DNA of 36,359 nucleotides from Lachnospiraceae bacterium (GTDB lineage: Bacteria > Bacillota > Clostridia > Lachnospirales > Lachnospiraceae): the NCBI GenBank assembly GCA_014804655.1, contig JAAUZK010000023.1, positions 11,477 through 47,835 of the forward strand. The letters run 5' to 3'. Positions within the stretch are counted from its first letter, which is position 1; each line of letters opens with the position of its first letter. Positions 14,318 to 22,673 of the stretch are shown in pieces. Position numbers and translations under genes: made by a program. The notes under the pieces were generated by a model. The model was not told the DNA's origin. It saw only the letters and a list, made by a program, of their open reading frames with translations, and did no database searches.

Positions 14318-14919
14318 AATCCTTTGTAACACTCTTGAAAAATGAGCTGAAGCTCAATATACGAAATATGAATATGGTTATCTTTGCCGTGATCTTGCCG
14401 CTTGTAGTGTCAGAGTATCGGGAACGAAAGATTTTGAAGCGTTTTCAAGTCACACCCGTCAGTCCGGCAAAATTGCTTGTCGTAGAATTTACGATATATT
14501 GTCTGTTTTGTGTTGTGTCAATGCTCACACTGTTTCCTGTGGCTATGTTGTTTTGGAAAATAGAGATACGTGGTTCACTGCTCTCGTTTTTGGGAAGTTG
14601 GTTATTGACTATGATATCTACGTTAAGTATCGGTATGCTGGTTGGCGGTATTGCAAAAAACATGAAAACGGCCAGTGTGACTGCCTGTATCTTATATTTT
14701 CCCATGTTAATTTTTTCAGGGGCAACACTTCCGTTCGAGTTTATGCCTCCTGCCATGCAAAAAGTAATCAGCGCCTTTCCGATGACATAGGGTATTCAGT
14801 TGATGAAGGCGGCGTTTCTTGGATTGCCGGTTGCAAATGTTACGATTCCTATTGCCGTAATGGGTCTTGTTACGTTTGTATGCTTTGGAATATCTGTAAT
14901 ATGCTTCAAGTGGGAATAG
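14314..14919 (+). pseudogene. ABC-2 type permease gene, internally deleted and interrupted by TAG
   Basis: This is the partner of the ATPase remnant, starting inside its stop codon. The first 32 residues (MKSFVTLLKNELKLNIRNMN and a TM strand ending LPLVV) are joined directly to SEYRERKILKRFQVTPVS. In ABC-2 permeases about 50-60 residues with two TM helices lie between such segments, so a deletion, perhaps between repeated LPLVV-type sequences, is likely. Translation stops at TAG 14788-14790. The same frame then continues with the usual last TM helix (IPIAVMGLVTFVCFGIS) to a second TAG at 14917-14919. Without the missing helices it should be non-functional even if the nonsense codon were suppressed. 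Confidence 0.85.
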
Positions 14920-14986
14920 AGATAGAGCATATGTGGGCAGGCCTATTGACATGGACAAGGCATAAAGCAAGGGAAAACGATTGCTT

Positions 14987-15898
14987 TTACAGACTCAATT
15001 CCCAATATTCTTCGATCACGCCCTCACCCCATTCGGATTTGTCAGTGGCTGATACCTTATGAAAGCCATGCGCTTCATAGACATGCCGCGCAATAACCTG
15101 TGCGGTGATCGTAAGCAGGAAAACTGTTTTGTAGTTTCTGCTCCTGCAAAAGTCCAGAGCCATATCCATAAGCCTGTTACCATACCCGCGTCGGCGCATT
15201 TCCGGTTCCAGCATGAAAAAACGAAGCTGTGCGGTATCTTTTCCGGCTTTTTTAATGGCTATGCTGCCCGCGGGTACTCCGTTACATTCCAGAATATTCA
15301 GACAGTCAGTTTCCGGATGAAACCGGTCTACAAAATCATAAACAATCCTGTCCACATAAGCGGAAAAAGTACCGGATAAGTGTCGCTCCGCATAATAAAG
15401 GGTCTTGTGTCTGGAAATCACATATTCGATATCGCCCTGTTTGAACGGGCGAATGGTGATCACGTCGTTGGCATCTGACAGTTTGTTTCTTGTCATAACT
15501 AAGGCTGAGCAGATTGCATTGACATCCCCTGATGACAAATTTTCAAATGCATGGGCGATCTGCCGATTTTGGATATCGCTCAATCGGTTAAACTCTTCTC
15601 TGCCGAAATCGGTAAGATGAATATATTTGATTCGGCTATCCGTGCCGGAGGTGGTTTTCTTGATCAGCCCGTTCTTTTCAAACTGCTTCAGCATTCGGCT
15701 CATATAGCTGCGGTCAATGCCTAACTGCCCGATTAAAATGTTGGCGTTACAACGTTCGGTTTTGCTGATCTCGAGTAAGACTTCTTTTTCAGTTAATGAA
15801 TACCCCGCTTCGATAATTGCTGCATCCACCGATTTAAATAAATTCTGATATACCTTGTGAAATCCCTGAATATCTGCGATCTGGTCCTGCGTGAGCAT
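14987..15898 (-). CDS. MarR-type regulator fused to a GNAT acetyltransferase
   Basis: This 303-residue two-domain protein has a MarR winged helix at about 1-140 (LTEKEVLLEISK, IDRSYMSRMLKQFEKNGLI as recognition helix, and the wing with SGTDSRIKYIHLTDFG). Residues 147-303 are a GNAT domain with the acetyl-CoA loop EMRRRGYGNRL and the C-terminal VYEAHGFHKV. Such fusions are known in Firmicutes and Actinobacteria; the acetyltransferase substrate is usually unknown and could be the inducer. GGGAGG precedes the ATG, which overlaps the stop of the EamA exporter gene (TAATG), so the two are translationally coupled. The unit is driven by the promoter at 16825-16853, whose flanking dyads it probably binds itself. 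Confidence 0.9.
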   Translation of the reverse strand: MLTQDQIADIQGFHKVYQNLFKSVDAAIIEAGYSLTEKEVLLEISKTERCNANILIGQLGIDRSYMSRMLKQFEKNGLIKKTTSGTDSRIKYIHLTDFGREEFNRLSDIQNRQIAHAFENLSSGDVNAICSALVMTRNKLSDANDVITIRPFKQGDIEYVISRHKTLYYAERHLSGTFSAYVDRIVYDFVDRFHPETDCLNILECNGVPAGSIAIKKAGKDTAQLRFFMLEPEMRRRGYGNRLMDMALDFCRSRNYKTVFLLTITAQVIARHVYEAHGFHKVSATDKSEWGEGVIEEYWELSL

Positions 15899-16782
15899 TA
15901 TTCCACCTCCCTGTTTGTGGGTGTAATTTCATTCCATAGGGTAAAACCTAAAATCAGAGCGCCGCCGATTATCTGCAAGGCGGTCATGCCTTCTCCCAAA
16001 ATCAAAACAGATACAAGAACCGCCACAAGCGGGTCAATATAACTCAATATGGCAGCTTTCTGTCCCGGCAGTTCTTTGAGAGAGGAAAAGTATAAACAGT
16101 AGGTCACACCGGTATGGACAAATCCGACGATCAGCAGGCAGACCCAGCCGGTACTGTTAAGGGCGGAAAGTGTGACTCCGCTCGTGAATCCCACATAAGG
16201 AATCAGAACAAGAATTGCAGCAATAAATTGCAGGAATGTTCTGTGGATACCTTCCACCTTCTTAATAAACTTATTGAGCAGAATAACCGCTGCATACAAA
16301 CAGGCCGCACCAAGACCAAAGAGAATGCCGATAAAATGATTATTTCCGGCCGACAGATCTCCAAGTCCTGTAATCAATACAATACCCAGCGTGGACATAA
16401 AAAAGCAGATCCATTGCTTTCCCGACATCTTTTCTTTAAATAGAACAGGGCAGGCTACCGTCACGATGACCGGGGCAAAGTAATAGCTGAGGGTCGCAAC
16501 GGAAACAGTAGTGTACTTATATGCTTCAAAAAGCAGTATCCAGTTAAAACCCATAGCCACACCTGATAACAGAAGAAGAGGAATCTCCTTTTTGATTTCG
16601 CGGAACGGGATTTTCTGTTTTATGGCAGACAGAAAAGCCGCAATTAATAGTGCCGCGAGAATTGCCCGGTATAGCGCAAGTTCTCCGGAAGACAGGGCAA
16701 TGTTTCTCACAAACAGGCCAAGTGTACCAAACACTGTCATTGATATGATAAGCATGATTCTCGGATTCATAATTCGCTTCAT
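15898..16782 (-). CDS. EamA/DMT-family transporter
   Basis: This 294-residue membrane protein has ten hydrophobic helices in two EamA repeats (about 8-140 and 150-285). Family marks include GTLGLFVRNIALSSGELALYRA in the first repeat and the SYIDPLVAVLVSVLILGE motif in the second. Members export amino acids, nucleobases, drugs or other metabolites. I chose ATG 16782 because AAGGAG lies eight bases upstream; the open frame extends 13 codons further without a ribosome binding site. It is followed by the MarR-GNAT gene with a TAATG overlap, so it is most likely an efflux pump whose expression and perhaps substrate are controlled by that protein. Confidence 0.9.
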   Translation of the reverse strand: MKRIMNPRIMLIISMTVFGTLGLFVRNIALSSGELALYRAILAALLIAAFLSAIKQKIPFREIKKEIPLLLLSGVAMGFNWILLFEAYKYTTVSVATLSYYFAPVIVTVACPVLFKEKMSGKQWICFFMSTLGIVLITGLGDLSAGNNHFIGILFGLGAACLYAAVILLNKFIKKVEGIHRTFLQFIAAILVLIPYVGFTSGVTLSALNSTGWVCLLIVGFVHTGVTYCLYFSSLKELPGQKAAILSYIDPLVAVLVSVLILGEGMTALQIIGGALILGFTLWNEITPTNREVE

Positions 16783-16800
16783 AGTAGTTACTCCTTGATA

Positions 16801-16860
16801 TAAATAGTTGACCTTGTCCACATTATTATAAAAAGAAAAATGGACTGTGTCAACTATTTA
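16801..16860 (-). promoter_or_regulatory. Consensus promoter framed by a 12-bp inverted repeat (MarR operator)
   Basis: On the minus strand TTGACA (16853-16848), a 17-base spacer and TATAAT (16830-16825) form a perfect housekeeping promoter. The arms taaatagttgac (16801-16812) and gtcaactattta (16849-16860) are perfect inverted repeats. One overlaps the -35 and the other lies downstream of the -10, with inner gtcca / tggac extensions. Such a strong promoter needs repression, and the MarR-GNAT protein of the same operon is the obvious candidate. Confidence 0.85.
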
Positions 16861-16933
16861 GTTTGAATCGTAATATATGCTTCTCTGAATTGCAGCAAGA
16901 AAGCACAGTGAAACCGGATCACAATGTCATATT

Positions 16934-18625
16934 ATGAGATGTGTTGAAAACAACGAAATCATGCGATATACTTACGTGGAAGTTAGAGGAATAACAAATT
17001 CAGTGCGCAAAGTAATGAGGATAAGAGAGTTGAAAGAAAAATCAATAGAAGAATTATTAGCTGAATTGATGATGACATGCGGTTTTGGAAGTATTATTTT
17101 CCCAATTGAGTCAGTATCTGGCGGTTTATTACATAGAATGTACAGAGTAACAACAGATTGTGGAATATATGCAGTGAAACACTTAAATCCGGAAATAATG
17201 GGTAGAAGCGATGCCCTTGATAACTATGGACGGGCTGAAAAAATCGAACATATTTTGGAAAATGAAGATATTCCTATTGTACCTTCCATAACCGTTAACG
17301 GTCAAAAAATGCAAAAAGTAGAAGGGCACTATTTCTATATATTCAAATGGCAGGACGGACACATAACTGATTGGCATAATATTTCAAGCAACGAATGTAA
17401 TATAGCCGGAAATATTCTCGGAAGGATTCATGCAATTAATCCTAAGAATGTTTCCCATCAGAAGCCTGAATTAAGTAACATTAATTGGCACGAGTATATC
17501 CATAAAGCGAACGAAGAAAAAAGCGAGATTGCCGCGCTTCTGGTTGACAATGAGAAGCTTCTGATCTATGCCGAGAAGGAATTGAATCAGGCAAGAACTT
17601 CTTTGCCTGATATAATTTGTGTATCTGACGAGGATATGGACCCCAAAAACATGATGTGGGATAATGGTAATCCATGGGTAATAGATTTAGAATGTCTTGA
17701 TTACGGTAATCCGATATCGCATGCACTTCAACTGGCACTTCAATGGTCGGGAATTGCAACCTGTAATATGGACATTGACAAGATGCTTGCCTTTTTTGAC
17801 GGTTATCTGGAGGCGTATGATAATTGTTTTCGGGCGTACAGCGATGTATTTGGGGTGGCATATACATGGATAGAATGGTTAGAGTATAATATTCAAAGAG
17901 CGCTTGGAGCATGTATTGATGAAACAGAAAGAATGATGGGAATTTCCGAGGTACGAAACACGGTCGAGAGGATAAAGTATATACGAAATATTGAAGAAGA
18001 AATTAAGGTTGCTTTAGATTCTCGCTTACATCAGATCGAGGCTGCCAGATATGATAACCATGATGAGCGGATATGTTATTATGAACTTTTATTGGAAAAT
18101 GATATTACCGAAGTGCCACAAAATGAACTTCCTGATGGATACAGATTTGTACCATATGCTGATAATGACAGAGATGTGTGGATTGATATTGAGATGTCTG
18201 CCAAAGAGTTTAGTAGTTATGAACAAGGATTAGAGGCCTGGAATCGTTATTATTTAACAAAGCTTGATGAACTTCCAGACAGAATGTTTTTTATTGAAAC
18301 TAATGAAGGAGAGAAAGTAGCTACAGCTACAGCATTCTACGATATTTATGGGCGGGATACATCTAATGATGGTTGGCTTCACTGGGTGGCAGTTAAGCGG
18401 GAATATCAAGGAAAGGGACTATCAAAACCGTTGATAACATATGTTCTTCGAGTGATGAATAAATTAGGACATGTGCATGCGAAAATTCCAACGCAGACTA
18501 ATACCTGGTTGGCATGCAAAGTGTACATGGATTTAGGTTTCTTACCAGTTGAAAAGAATATGAAACATAATCGTGAAGGTTGGCAGATTATAAAGGCTTT
18601 AACAGGGCATAGTGCACTGTCGTGA
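16934..18625 (+). CDS. APH-type phosphotransferase fused to a GNAT acetyltransferase
   Basis: The protein is up to 563 residues. The N-terminal part (about 45-330) has the aminoglycoside/choline kinase-like fold: a nucleotide-binding strand with YAVKHLN, the hinge YFYIFKWQDGH, the catalytic segment DEDMDPKNMMW and the metal site VIDLEC. The His of the usual HxDxxxxN motif is Asp232, while Asp234 and Asn239 are kept. Residues about 400-560 are a GNAT domain (acetyl-CoA loop REYQGKGLSKPL, then CKVYMDLGF). The fusion echoes bifunctional aminoglycoside-modifying enzymes in reverse order, but neither domain is close enough to name a substrate. The start is uncertain: none of the ATGs at 16934, 16961 or 17015 has a good ribosome binding site. 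Confidence 0.8.
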   Translation: MRCVENNEIMRYTYVEVRGITNSVRKVMRIRELKEKSIEELLAELMMTCGFGSIIFPIESVSGGLLHRMYRVTTDCGIYAVKHLNPEIMGRSDALDNYGRAEKIEHILENEDIPIVPSITVNGQKMQKVEGHYFYIFKWQDGHITDWHNISSNECNIAGNILGRIHAINPKNVSHQKPELSNINWHEYIHKANEEKSEIAALLVDNEKLLIYAEKELNQARTSLPDIICVSDEDMDPKNMMWDNGNPWVIDLECLDYGNPISHALQLALQWSGIATCNMDIDKMLAFFDGYLEAYDNCFRAYSDVFGVAYTWIEWLEYNIQRALGACIDETERMMGISEVRNTVERIKYIRNIEEEIKVALDSRLHQIEAARYDNHDERICYYELLLENDITEVPQNELPDGYRFVPYADNDRDVWIDIEMSAKEFSSYEQGLEAWNRYYLTKLDELPDRMFFIETNEGEKVATATAFYDIYGRDTSNDGWLHWVAVKREYQGKGLSKPLITYVLRVMNKLGHVHAKIPTQTNTWLACKVYMDLGFLPVEKNMKHNREGWQIIKALTGHSALS

Positions 18626-18685
18626 TGTTCCATGGTTATCCTTTCGTTAAAAATATTATCCGTAATATTGTGTTTAGGTAAAACT

Positions 18686-18711
18686 TGAGGCCGCGCTGTA
18701 GCGCAGCCTCA
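18686..18711 (+). other. Stem-loop after the APH-GNAT gene
   Basis: TGAGGC-GCGCT / AGCGC-GCCTCA form an 11-pair stem with one mismatch and a two-base loop. There is no T-run after it, so termination is possible but not proven. Confidence 0.5.
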
Positions 18712-18716
18712 GATTG

Positions 18717-18819
18717 ATTCCACTTTCGGTAGGACTCACCGCATTTATAGGTTCCACTCTCAGTAGGACTCACTGCTTTTATAGATTCCACTTTCGGTAG
18801 GACTCACCGCTTTTTACAG
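18717..18819. repeat. Three tandem 34-bp repeats
   Basis: Units start at 18717, 18751 and 18785 (core ccactttcggtaggactcac). The first and third are nearly identical and the middle one differs at a few positions. Thirty-four bases is not a codon multiple, no spacers are present and no gene is nearby on either strand, so this is an intergenic tandem repeat. Apart from it and the stem-loop at 18686, the gap 18626-18966 contains nothing else I can support. Confidence 0.9.
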
Positions 18820-18966
18820 GAGCATGAACTCCTATACGATAAGCTACGCTCATCTCTGATTAATTTATACCGAAAATCAGTATTTATGTCAAGAAAAATT
18901 TCAAGTCGCTGATTTCGTTAATTTCGCACAAAATTACATGATAAATGCTTAATATAAAACGGGAAT

Positions 18967-19401
18967 TTACAGCTTTTTAGTAAAACAGATAATTCTGTTT
19001 GCTTCCGTAAAATTCATAGCCATGTGAAATCGGAAGCTGGCGTCATTGCCGATTTCACAATCACTGGCAAATTCTTTACAGCCGTTAGCCTTTGCCCACC
19101 TCTCGCATTCATTTAGTAACTCTTTAGCATATCCCCTGTTGCGATAGCTTTCCATAATAAAAATTCCCTCTAAGTATCCGACAGGAGTTGTTTCGGTTCC
19201 CTCCACATAATCACGCCGTAATTGACACTGTGCGAAACCGACAGGAATATCATTTTCATATTTCAGAAATATCTGAGCGTCATCTCCGGAAAGAAGCTTA
19301 GAAAACTCACCGGCTAAATCATCAACAGAATTGTTATCCCACAGTAAGACTGCTAACTCAGCAATTATTCTTATATCATTGTTTGAGGCTTTTCGTATCA
19401 T
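18967..19401 (-). CDS. AAC(6')-like aminoglycoside N-acetyltransferase
   Basis: This is a 144-residue GNAT protein whose landmarks match the aminoglycoside 6'-N-acetyltransferase group more than a generic GNAT. They are an N-terminal Leu-Trp pair, GFAQCQLRRDYVEGTETTPV, the strand GYLEGIFI, the acetyl-CoA loop SYRNRGYAKELL, ASDCEIGN and the ending EANRIICFTKKL. In that group acetyl-CoA modifies the 6'-amino group of the drug and prevents ribosome binding. GGAGGAAGTAAA precedes the ATG. It stands alone and leftward, without a mobile element beside it, so it could be an intrinsic resistance gene or a housekeeping relative. Whether it acts on a clinical drug cannot be told. Confidence 0.75.
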   Translation of the reverse strand: MIRKASNNDIRIIAELAVLLWDNNSVDDLAGEFSKLLSGDDAQIFLKYENDIPVGFAQCQLRRDYVEGTETTPVGYLEGIFIMESYRNRGYAKELLNECERWAKANGCKEFASDCEIGNDASFRFHMAMNFTEANRIICFTKKL

Positions 19402-19588
19402 TTTACTTCCTCCGAAATCTTCTTATAAACAAAACGCCCCCAAGTGTGCATGTGTTTTCACAGAGGCCTGAGGGAGATGTTAATTACATGCTATCATAAA
19501 TAGCGGAAATGTCAAGGAATAGATATTCGGCTTTCACAGCTTACTCGGTTTATTGTTAATGTTTGAACTGTAATACAGGAAATGAAAG

Positions 19589-20977
19589 TTAATTTTCTTT
19601 ATGATAGTATTTTTCGTAATTCCTTTTTTGTATTGCTTTACCGATGGGAGCGGACAGTACACCGGCAGCAAGTCCGATTATCCATACGAATTTCCAGCTT
19701 ATGAACAGACTGGTAAGGATGATTGCGGCAATTACGATAAGCCAGTATAGCAGCTGAAATTTAGCGTTCTTTTTATTCAGTTCGCTCAATACGTCTGTGC
19801 CCTTTGTGGTATGTGGTGCATTCTCAATGAACTTTGCTGCACCGACAGTTCCGGAGCAGGCACGAAAGTCCGCACTGCATTTGGTAGCCACTTTTGCATA
19901 TGCGGCGTTGCTCAAAATCTCCTGTACGGCAGTTCGTGTCCCTTCAGATGAATCGTCCAGTAACAGTATTCCGGCACCGATTTCGGTAACTCTTCTTGCT
20001 ACGGCACATTGCTCGCCGGTCTGCGGATAAAGAACCATCGGCACAGCCATATACAGACTTTCGGAAACGCTGTTCATTCCGCAGTGGGTGACAAAAACAT
20101 CCGCTTTGGAGAGGACCTCAAGTTGATCGACATACGGATAAACACTGATATTGTCAGGAAGAGTTCCGAGAAGTTGCCTATTCATTGCATTTCCACAGGA
20201 GATAATCACATCGGCATTGATATCCTTTAATGCTTCAATACATTTCCCGTAGAAATCCGGACGGTCATTGATCACGGTTCCCATAGAAATATAGATGAGC
20301 GGCCGCTCTTTTTCTTTCCTGGGCATAACATTTGAAAATACGGACGGACCGACAAAAGCATAGTGCTCTGAGAAGCTCTCTGCATAGGGTTGGAATTTCC
20401 GTGAGGTATATACAACAGAATCCGTATTATTGTCGCTCTGCACAAGAGAGAGGGCGTTTTTTACATGATAACCGTAAGGCTCCAGTTTTTTTAGTTCTTT
20501 AGAGATTCTCGGAAGTCCGAAAATCATGTCTGCCAGCTCTTTCGGGCTGTTTTTCATATACTGGGAAGACATCTGATTGAAGGCAAAAGTGCTGGTGGAT
20601 ACGACCATCGGTATCTGATGTTTCCATGCGCTTAATTTTCCCCAAAAGCAGACGGAGTCTGTATAGACCACATCCGGCCCAAAAGACGCAAACTCCTTAT
20701 TCAGGAAATCGTCCATGTTTCGCGTAATGCGGATATCCTGTATCGTCATTTCGGTGGTGGAGACGTTTTTTAAACCGGTTTCTTCCTGCACGGTCAGTTC
20801 CGGCAGGAATGAATCGCAGGATATAAAATCTGCACCGGTGGATTTGATCTTTTCTTCAAATTCGTTGAAGGAATAGAAACGAACTATATTTCCGCGCTGC
20901 ACAAGTTCGGCGGCAACAGGGAGCATAGGGTTTGTGTGACCATGTGCGGGTATGCAGAAAAAAGCTATTTTTTTCAT
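19589..20977 (-). CDS. MGT-family UDP-glycosyltransferase with C-terminal membrane anchor
   Basis: This is a 462-residue GT1 (GT-B fold) enzyme. The N-terminal domain opens with KKIAFFCIPAHGHTNPMLP, the acceptor-site motif of macrolide glycosyltransferases. The C-terminal domain has the donor motif VTHCGMNSVSESLYMAVPM (His298) followed by PQTGEQ. Soluble MGT enzymes end near residue 390-400; this one carries about 60 further residues with two TM helices (about 408-425 and 428-445) and a basic tail, so it is membrane-anchored. Substrates may be macrolide-like compounds or lipids. The ATG overlaps the stop of the AbrB-type gene (ATGA), so the two are coupled. Confidence 0.88.
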   Translation of the reverse strand: MKKIAFFCIPAHGHTNPMLPVAAELVQRGNIVRFYSFNEFEEKIKSTGADFISCDSFLPELTVQEETGLKNVSTTEMTIQDIRITRNMDDFLNKEFASFGPDVVYTDSVCFWGKLSAWKHQIPMVVSTSTFAFNQMSSQYMKNSPKELADMIFGLPRISKELKKLEPYGYHVKNALSLVQSDNNTDSVVYTSRKFQPYAESFSEHYAFVGPSVFSNVMPRKEKERPLIYISMGTVINDRPDFYGKCIEALKDINADVIISCGNAMNRQLLGTLPDNISVYPYVDQLEVLSKADVFVTHCGMNSVSESLYMAVPMVLYPQTGEQCAVARRVTEIGAGILLLDDSSEGTRTAVQEILSNAAYAKVATKCSADFRACSGTVGAAKFIENAPHTTKGTDVLSELNKKNAKFQLLYWLIVIAAIILTSLFISWKFVWIIGLAAGVLSAPIGKAIQKRNYEKYYHKEN

Positions 20978-21192
20978 GTCTCGTCACCTTCTTTTCCATT
21001 AAAAGCAATGCCGAACAGTTCGGCAAATGCGCCCTTGGGAGGAATGGCAATGCCGCGTTCCTCGTCACCGAGAAGGAGCAGGGTGTCTCCCGGTTTAATT
21101 CCGAATATGTCACGTGCCTGTTTGGGGATAACGATCTGTCCTTTTTCCCCGACTGTAGCTGTCCATGCGTATTTACCTTTTGGTGCTGGCAT
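20974..21192 (-). CDS. SpoVT/AbrB-type DNA-binding protein
   Basis: This 72-residue protein has the swapped-hairpin AbrB fold: WTATVGEKGQIVIPKQARDIFGIKPGD followed by the strand TLLLLGDEERGIAI. Such small dimeric proteins are transition-state regulators or antitoxin-like repressors. I start at ATG 21192 because GGAGG lies seven bases upstream; an ATG five codons earlier overlaps that site. It directly precedes and overlaps the glycosyltransferase gene, and proteins of this type often control the gene they sit in front of. Confidence 0.88.
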   Translation of the reverse strand: MPAPKGKYAWTATVGEKGQIVIPKQARDIFGIKPGDTLLLLGDEERGIAIPPKGAFAELFGIAFNGKEGDET

Positions 21193-21273
21193 TTTATTTT
21201 CCTCCATAAGTATGATTTGTATAACAAATCGTACTTCGAACGAATGAAAATGTCAACAAGTAACGAAAATTTA

Positions 21274-22014
21274 CTAATTCATAAATTTTTTTATTTTACA
21301 TGCGTATTCTTTGGGATGTTCATTGAGAAACTGTCCATGGCCCATGTCTTCGAATACTTCAACTTGCATTTGGAGCAGATGTCTTTTCAGTAATTTAGCC
21401 GTTTTTCTCGGATAAGATTCCTTACTGCCGTGCCAAAAAGTAACCGCACCGCTAAAGTCGGATATTTTATCGGGTATTTCATATCTGTATGTATCTCTGC
21501 AGGCATTTCTTATTGACTGTATTTGGATATTTTTATAAAAGGTATTTACGATGCCGAGATTTCCTTTTCCCATAGCGCTTTCAATCAGTATGGACGGTAC
21601 AGTTTTCCCCGATTTAATTTTGTTTATTGCCCAGCAGAAAGCATTCGTATAGATCGGAGTAAGCATGCCCATTTTTACACAGAATGCGGCGTCTAGGATC
21701 ACCTTTTCGATTACTATATTATTTCTTGCCATCAATTCTACGGCAATCGTTGCACCCATAGAAAATCCCGACAGTCCGTACAATTTTCCGCCCAGATTCT
21801 GAGACACATATTTTTCGATCTTTTCACAGCAATCCTCGATTGAAAGGAACAAACCCGTTTCTTTGTCGGTATGTCCGTCTACTTCGCATAGAATTACGTG
21901 GTATTCGTCCAAATGCGGAACGATTCGTCCATAGCATGACTGCGCTGTATTTGCCATTCCATGAATAAGCATGAGCGATGGTAGTGTCTCGTCTCCGTAT
22001 GTATCAAAAATCAC
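21274..22014 (-). CDS. Alpha/beta hydrolase
   Basis: This is a 246-residue alpha/beta-hydrolase fold protein. It has the oxyanion segment LMLIHGMANTAQS, the nucleophile elbow GFSMGA with the catalytic Ser, a strand near VTFWHGSKE that carries the acid region, and the C-terminal His in MGHGQFL. The substrate (ester, lactone or amide) is not predictable. Translation begins at GTG 22014, with AGGAG eight bases upstream; no ATG is available near that site. It lies between the glycosyltransferase/AbrB pair and a six-helix membrane protein, all leftward. Confidence 0.85.
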   Translation of the reverse strand: MIFDTYGDETLPSLMLIHGMANTAQSCYGRIVPHLDEYHVILCEVDGHTDKETGLFLSIEDCCEKIEKYVSQNLGGKLYGLSGFSMGATIAVELMARNNIVIEKVILDAAFCVKMGMLTPIYTNAFCWAINKIKSGKTVPSILIESAMGKGNLGIVNTFYKNIQIQSIRNACRDTYRYEIPDKISDFSGAVTFWHGSKESYPRKTAKLLKRHLLQMQVEVFEDMGHGQFLNEHPKEYACKIKKFMN

Positions 22015-22049
22015 TGTTTTGTTCTCCTTTAATTTGTTTTGTCTGCAAA

Positions 22050-22622
22050 TTATCTGTTTTTATGCACAAGTCTGTTCAAAGCAAAAAGACCCAGACCAAG
22101 CAGGCATACAAAAATGTATATTACTATTCCTGCGATTAATACATTGAAAAACGTAAGCTCTTCGGGTTCAATAAAGCCGTAAACAAATTCGCCCGTAAAC
22201 TGAAAGCGTATGCAGTCAAATAGTAAGTACATCATGATCATAACCGGCGCTGTCAGAGTAAACCTGATTTTGTGGCTTTGTTCATTGACGAAAAGCATAT
22301 AGCAGGCTGCAAAGACAAGCGGATTGATGATGTGCATAAAGAAAAAGGCGCCTTTGAAATTGAAATTGTATATGCCCGTAAGACTTCCCATACAAACAAG
22401 GAATACCATAAGTATGCTTACGGCGACATTCAGATAAAAAGAGTTAGGAAAATTTTTCTTTTTTATGATATTAAGTGTTCCGTCAGCAAGCAAAAGCAAT
22501 CCGCCGAGCGTATTGGAGATACAAGTCAGTTCAACTAAATACTCCGGCTGTGGTATGTAACCGATCAGAACAGTTATGATCATTAGCATTCCTACTGAGA
22601 TTTTAATTATATTTTTAATCAT
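22050..22622 (-). CDS. Six-helix membrane protein (FAR-17a/AIG1-like)
   Basis: This 190-residue integral membrane protein has about six hydrophobic helices (near residues 8-25, 38-52, 63-83, 91-110, 124-145 and 158-182). A conserved-looking HIINPLVF sits in the fourth helix and an FNFKGAFFFMH segment before it. The pattern of six helices with a His in a NPL context resembles the FAR-17a/AIG1-like group, some of which hydrolyse fatty acid esters of hydroxy fatty acids. I chose ATG 22622 with AGAGGA upstream; a further 49 upstream codons are open but unlike a protein start. It precedes the alpha/beta hydrolase on the same strand. Family assignment is tentative. Confidence 0.6.
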   Translation of the reverse strand: MIKNIIKISVGMLMIITVLIGYIPQPEYLVELTCISNTLGGLLLLADGTLNIIKKKNFPNSFYLNVAVSILMVFLVCMGSLTGIYNFNFKGAFFFMHIINPLVFAACYMLFVNEQSHKIRFTLTAPVMIMMYLLFDCIRFQFTGEFVYGFIEPEELTFFNVLIAGIVIYIFVCLLGLGLFALNRLVHKNR

Positions 22623-22673
22623 CTGAGTTCCTCTTTTCAAGCTCCGTTTGCACCAACACTGAAAGTATAGCAT

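Noticed and set aside
13891..14790. Reassigned stop codons in the ABC genes
   Set aside because: Both TAA and TAG occur, a frameshift and a deletion are also present, and all neighbouring genes use these stops normally. Decay is the simpler explanation.
14499..15062. Plus-strand 187-codon frame
   Set aside because: It lies in another frame of the permease remnant and runs into the antisense of the MarR-GNAT gene. Its composition is not protein-like.
18717..18819. CRISPR array
   Set aside because: The 34-bp units are directly adjacent with no spacers, only three copies exist, and no cas gene is in the window.
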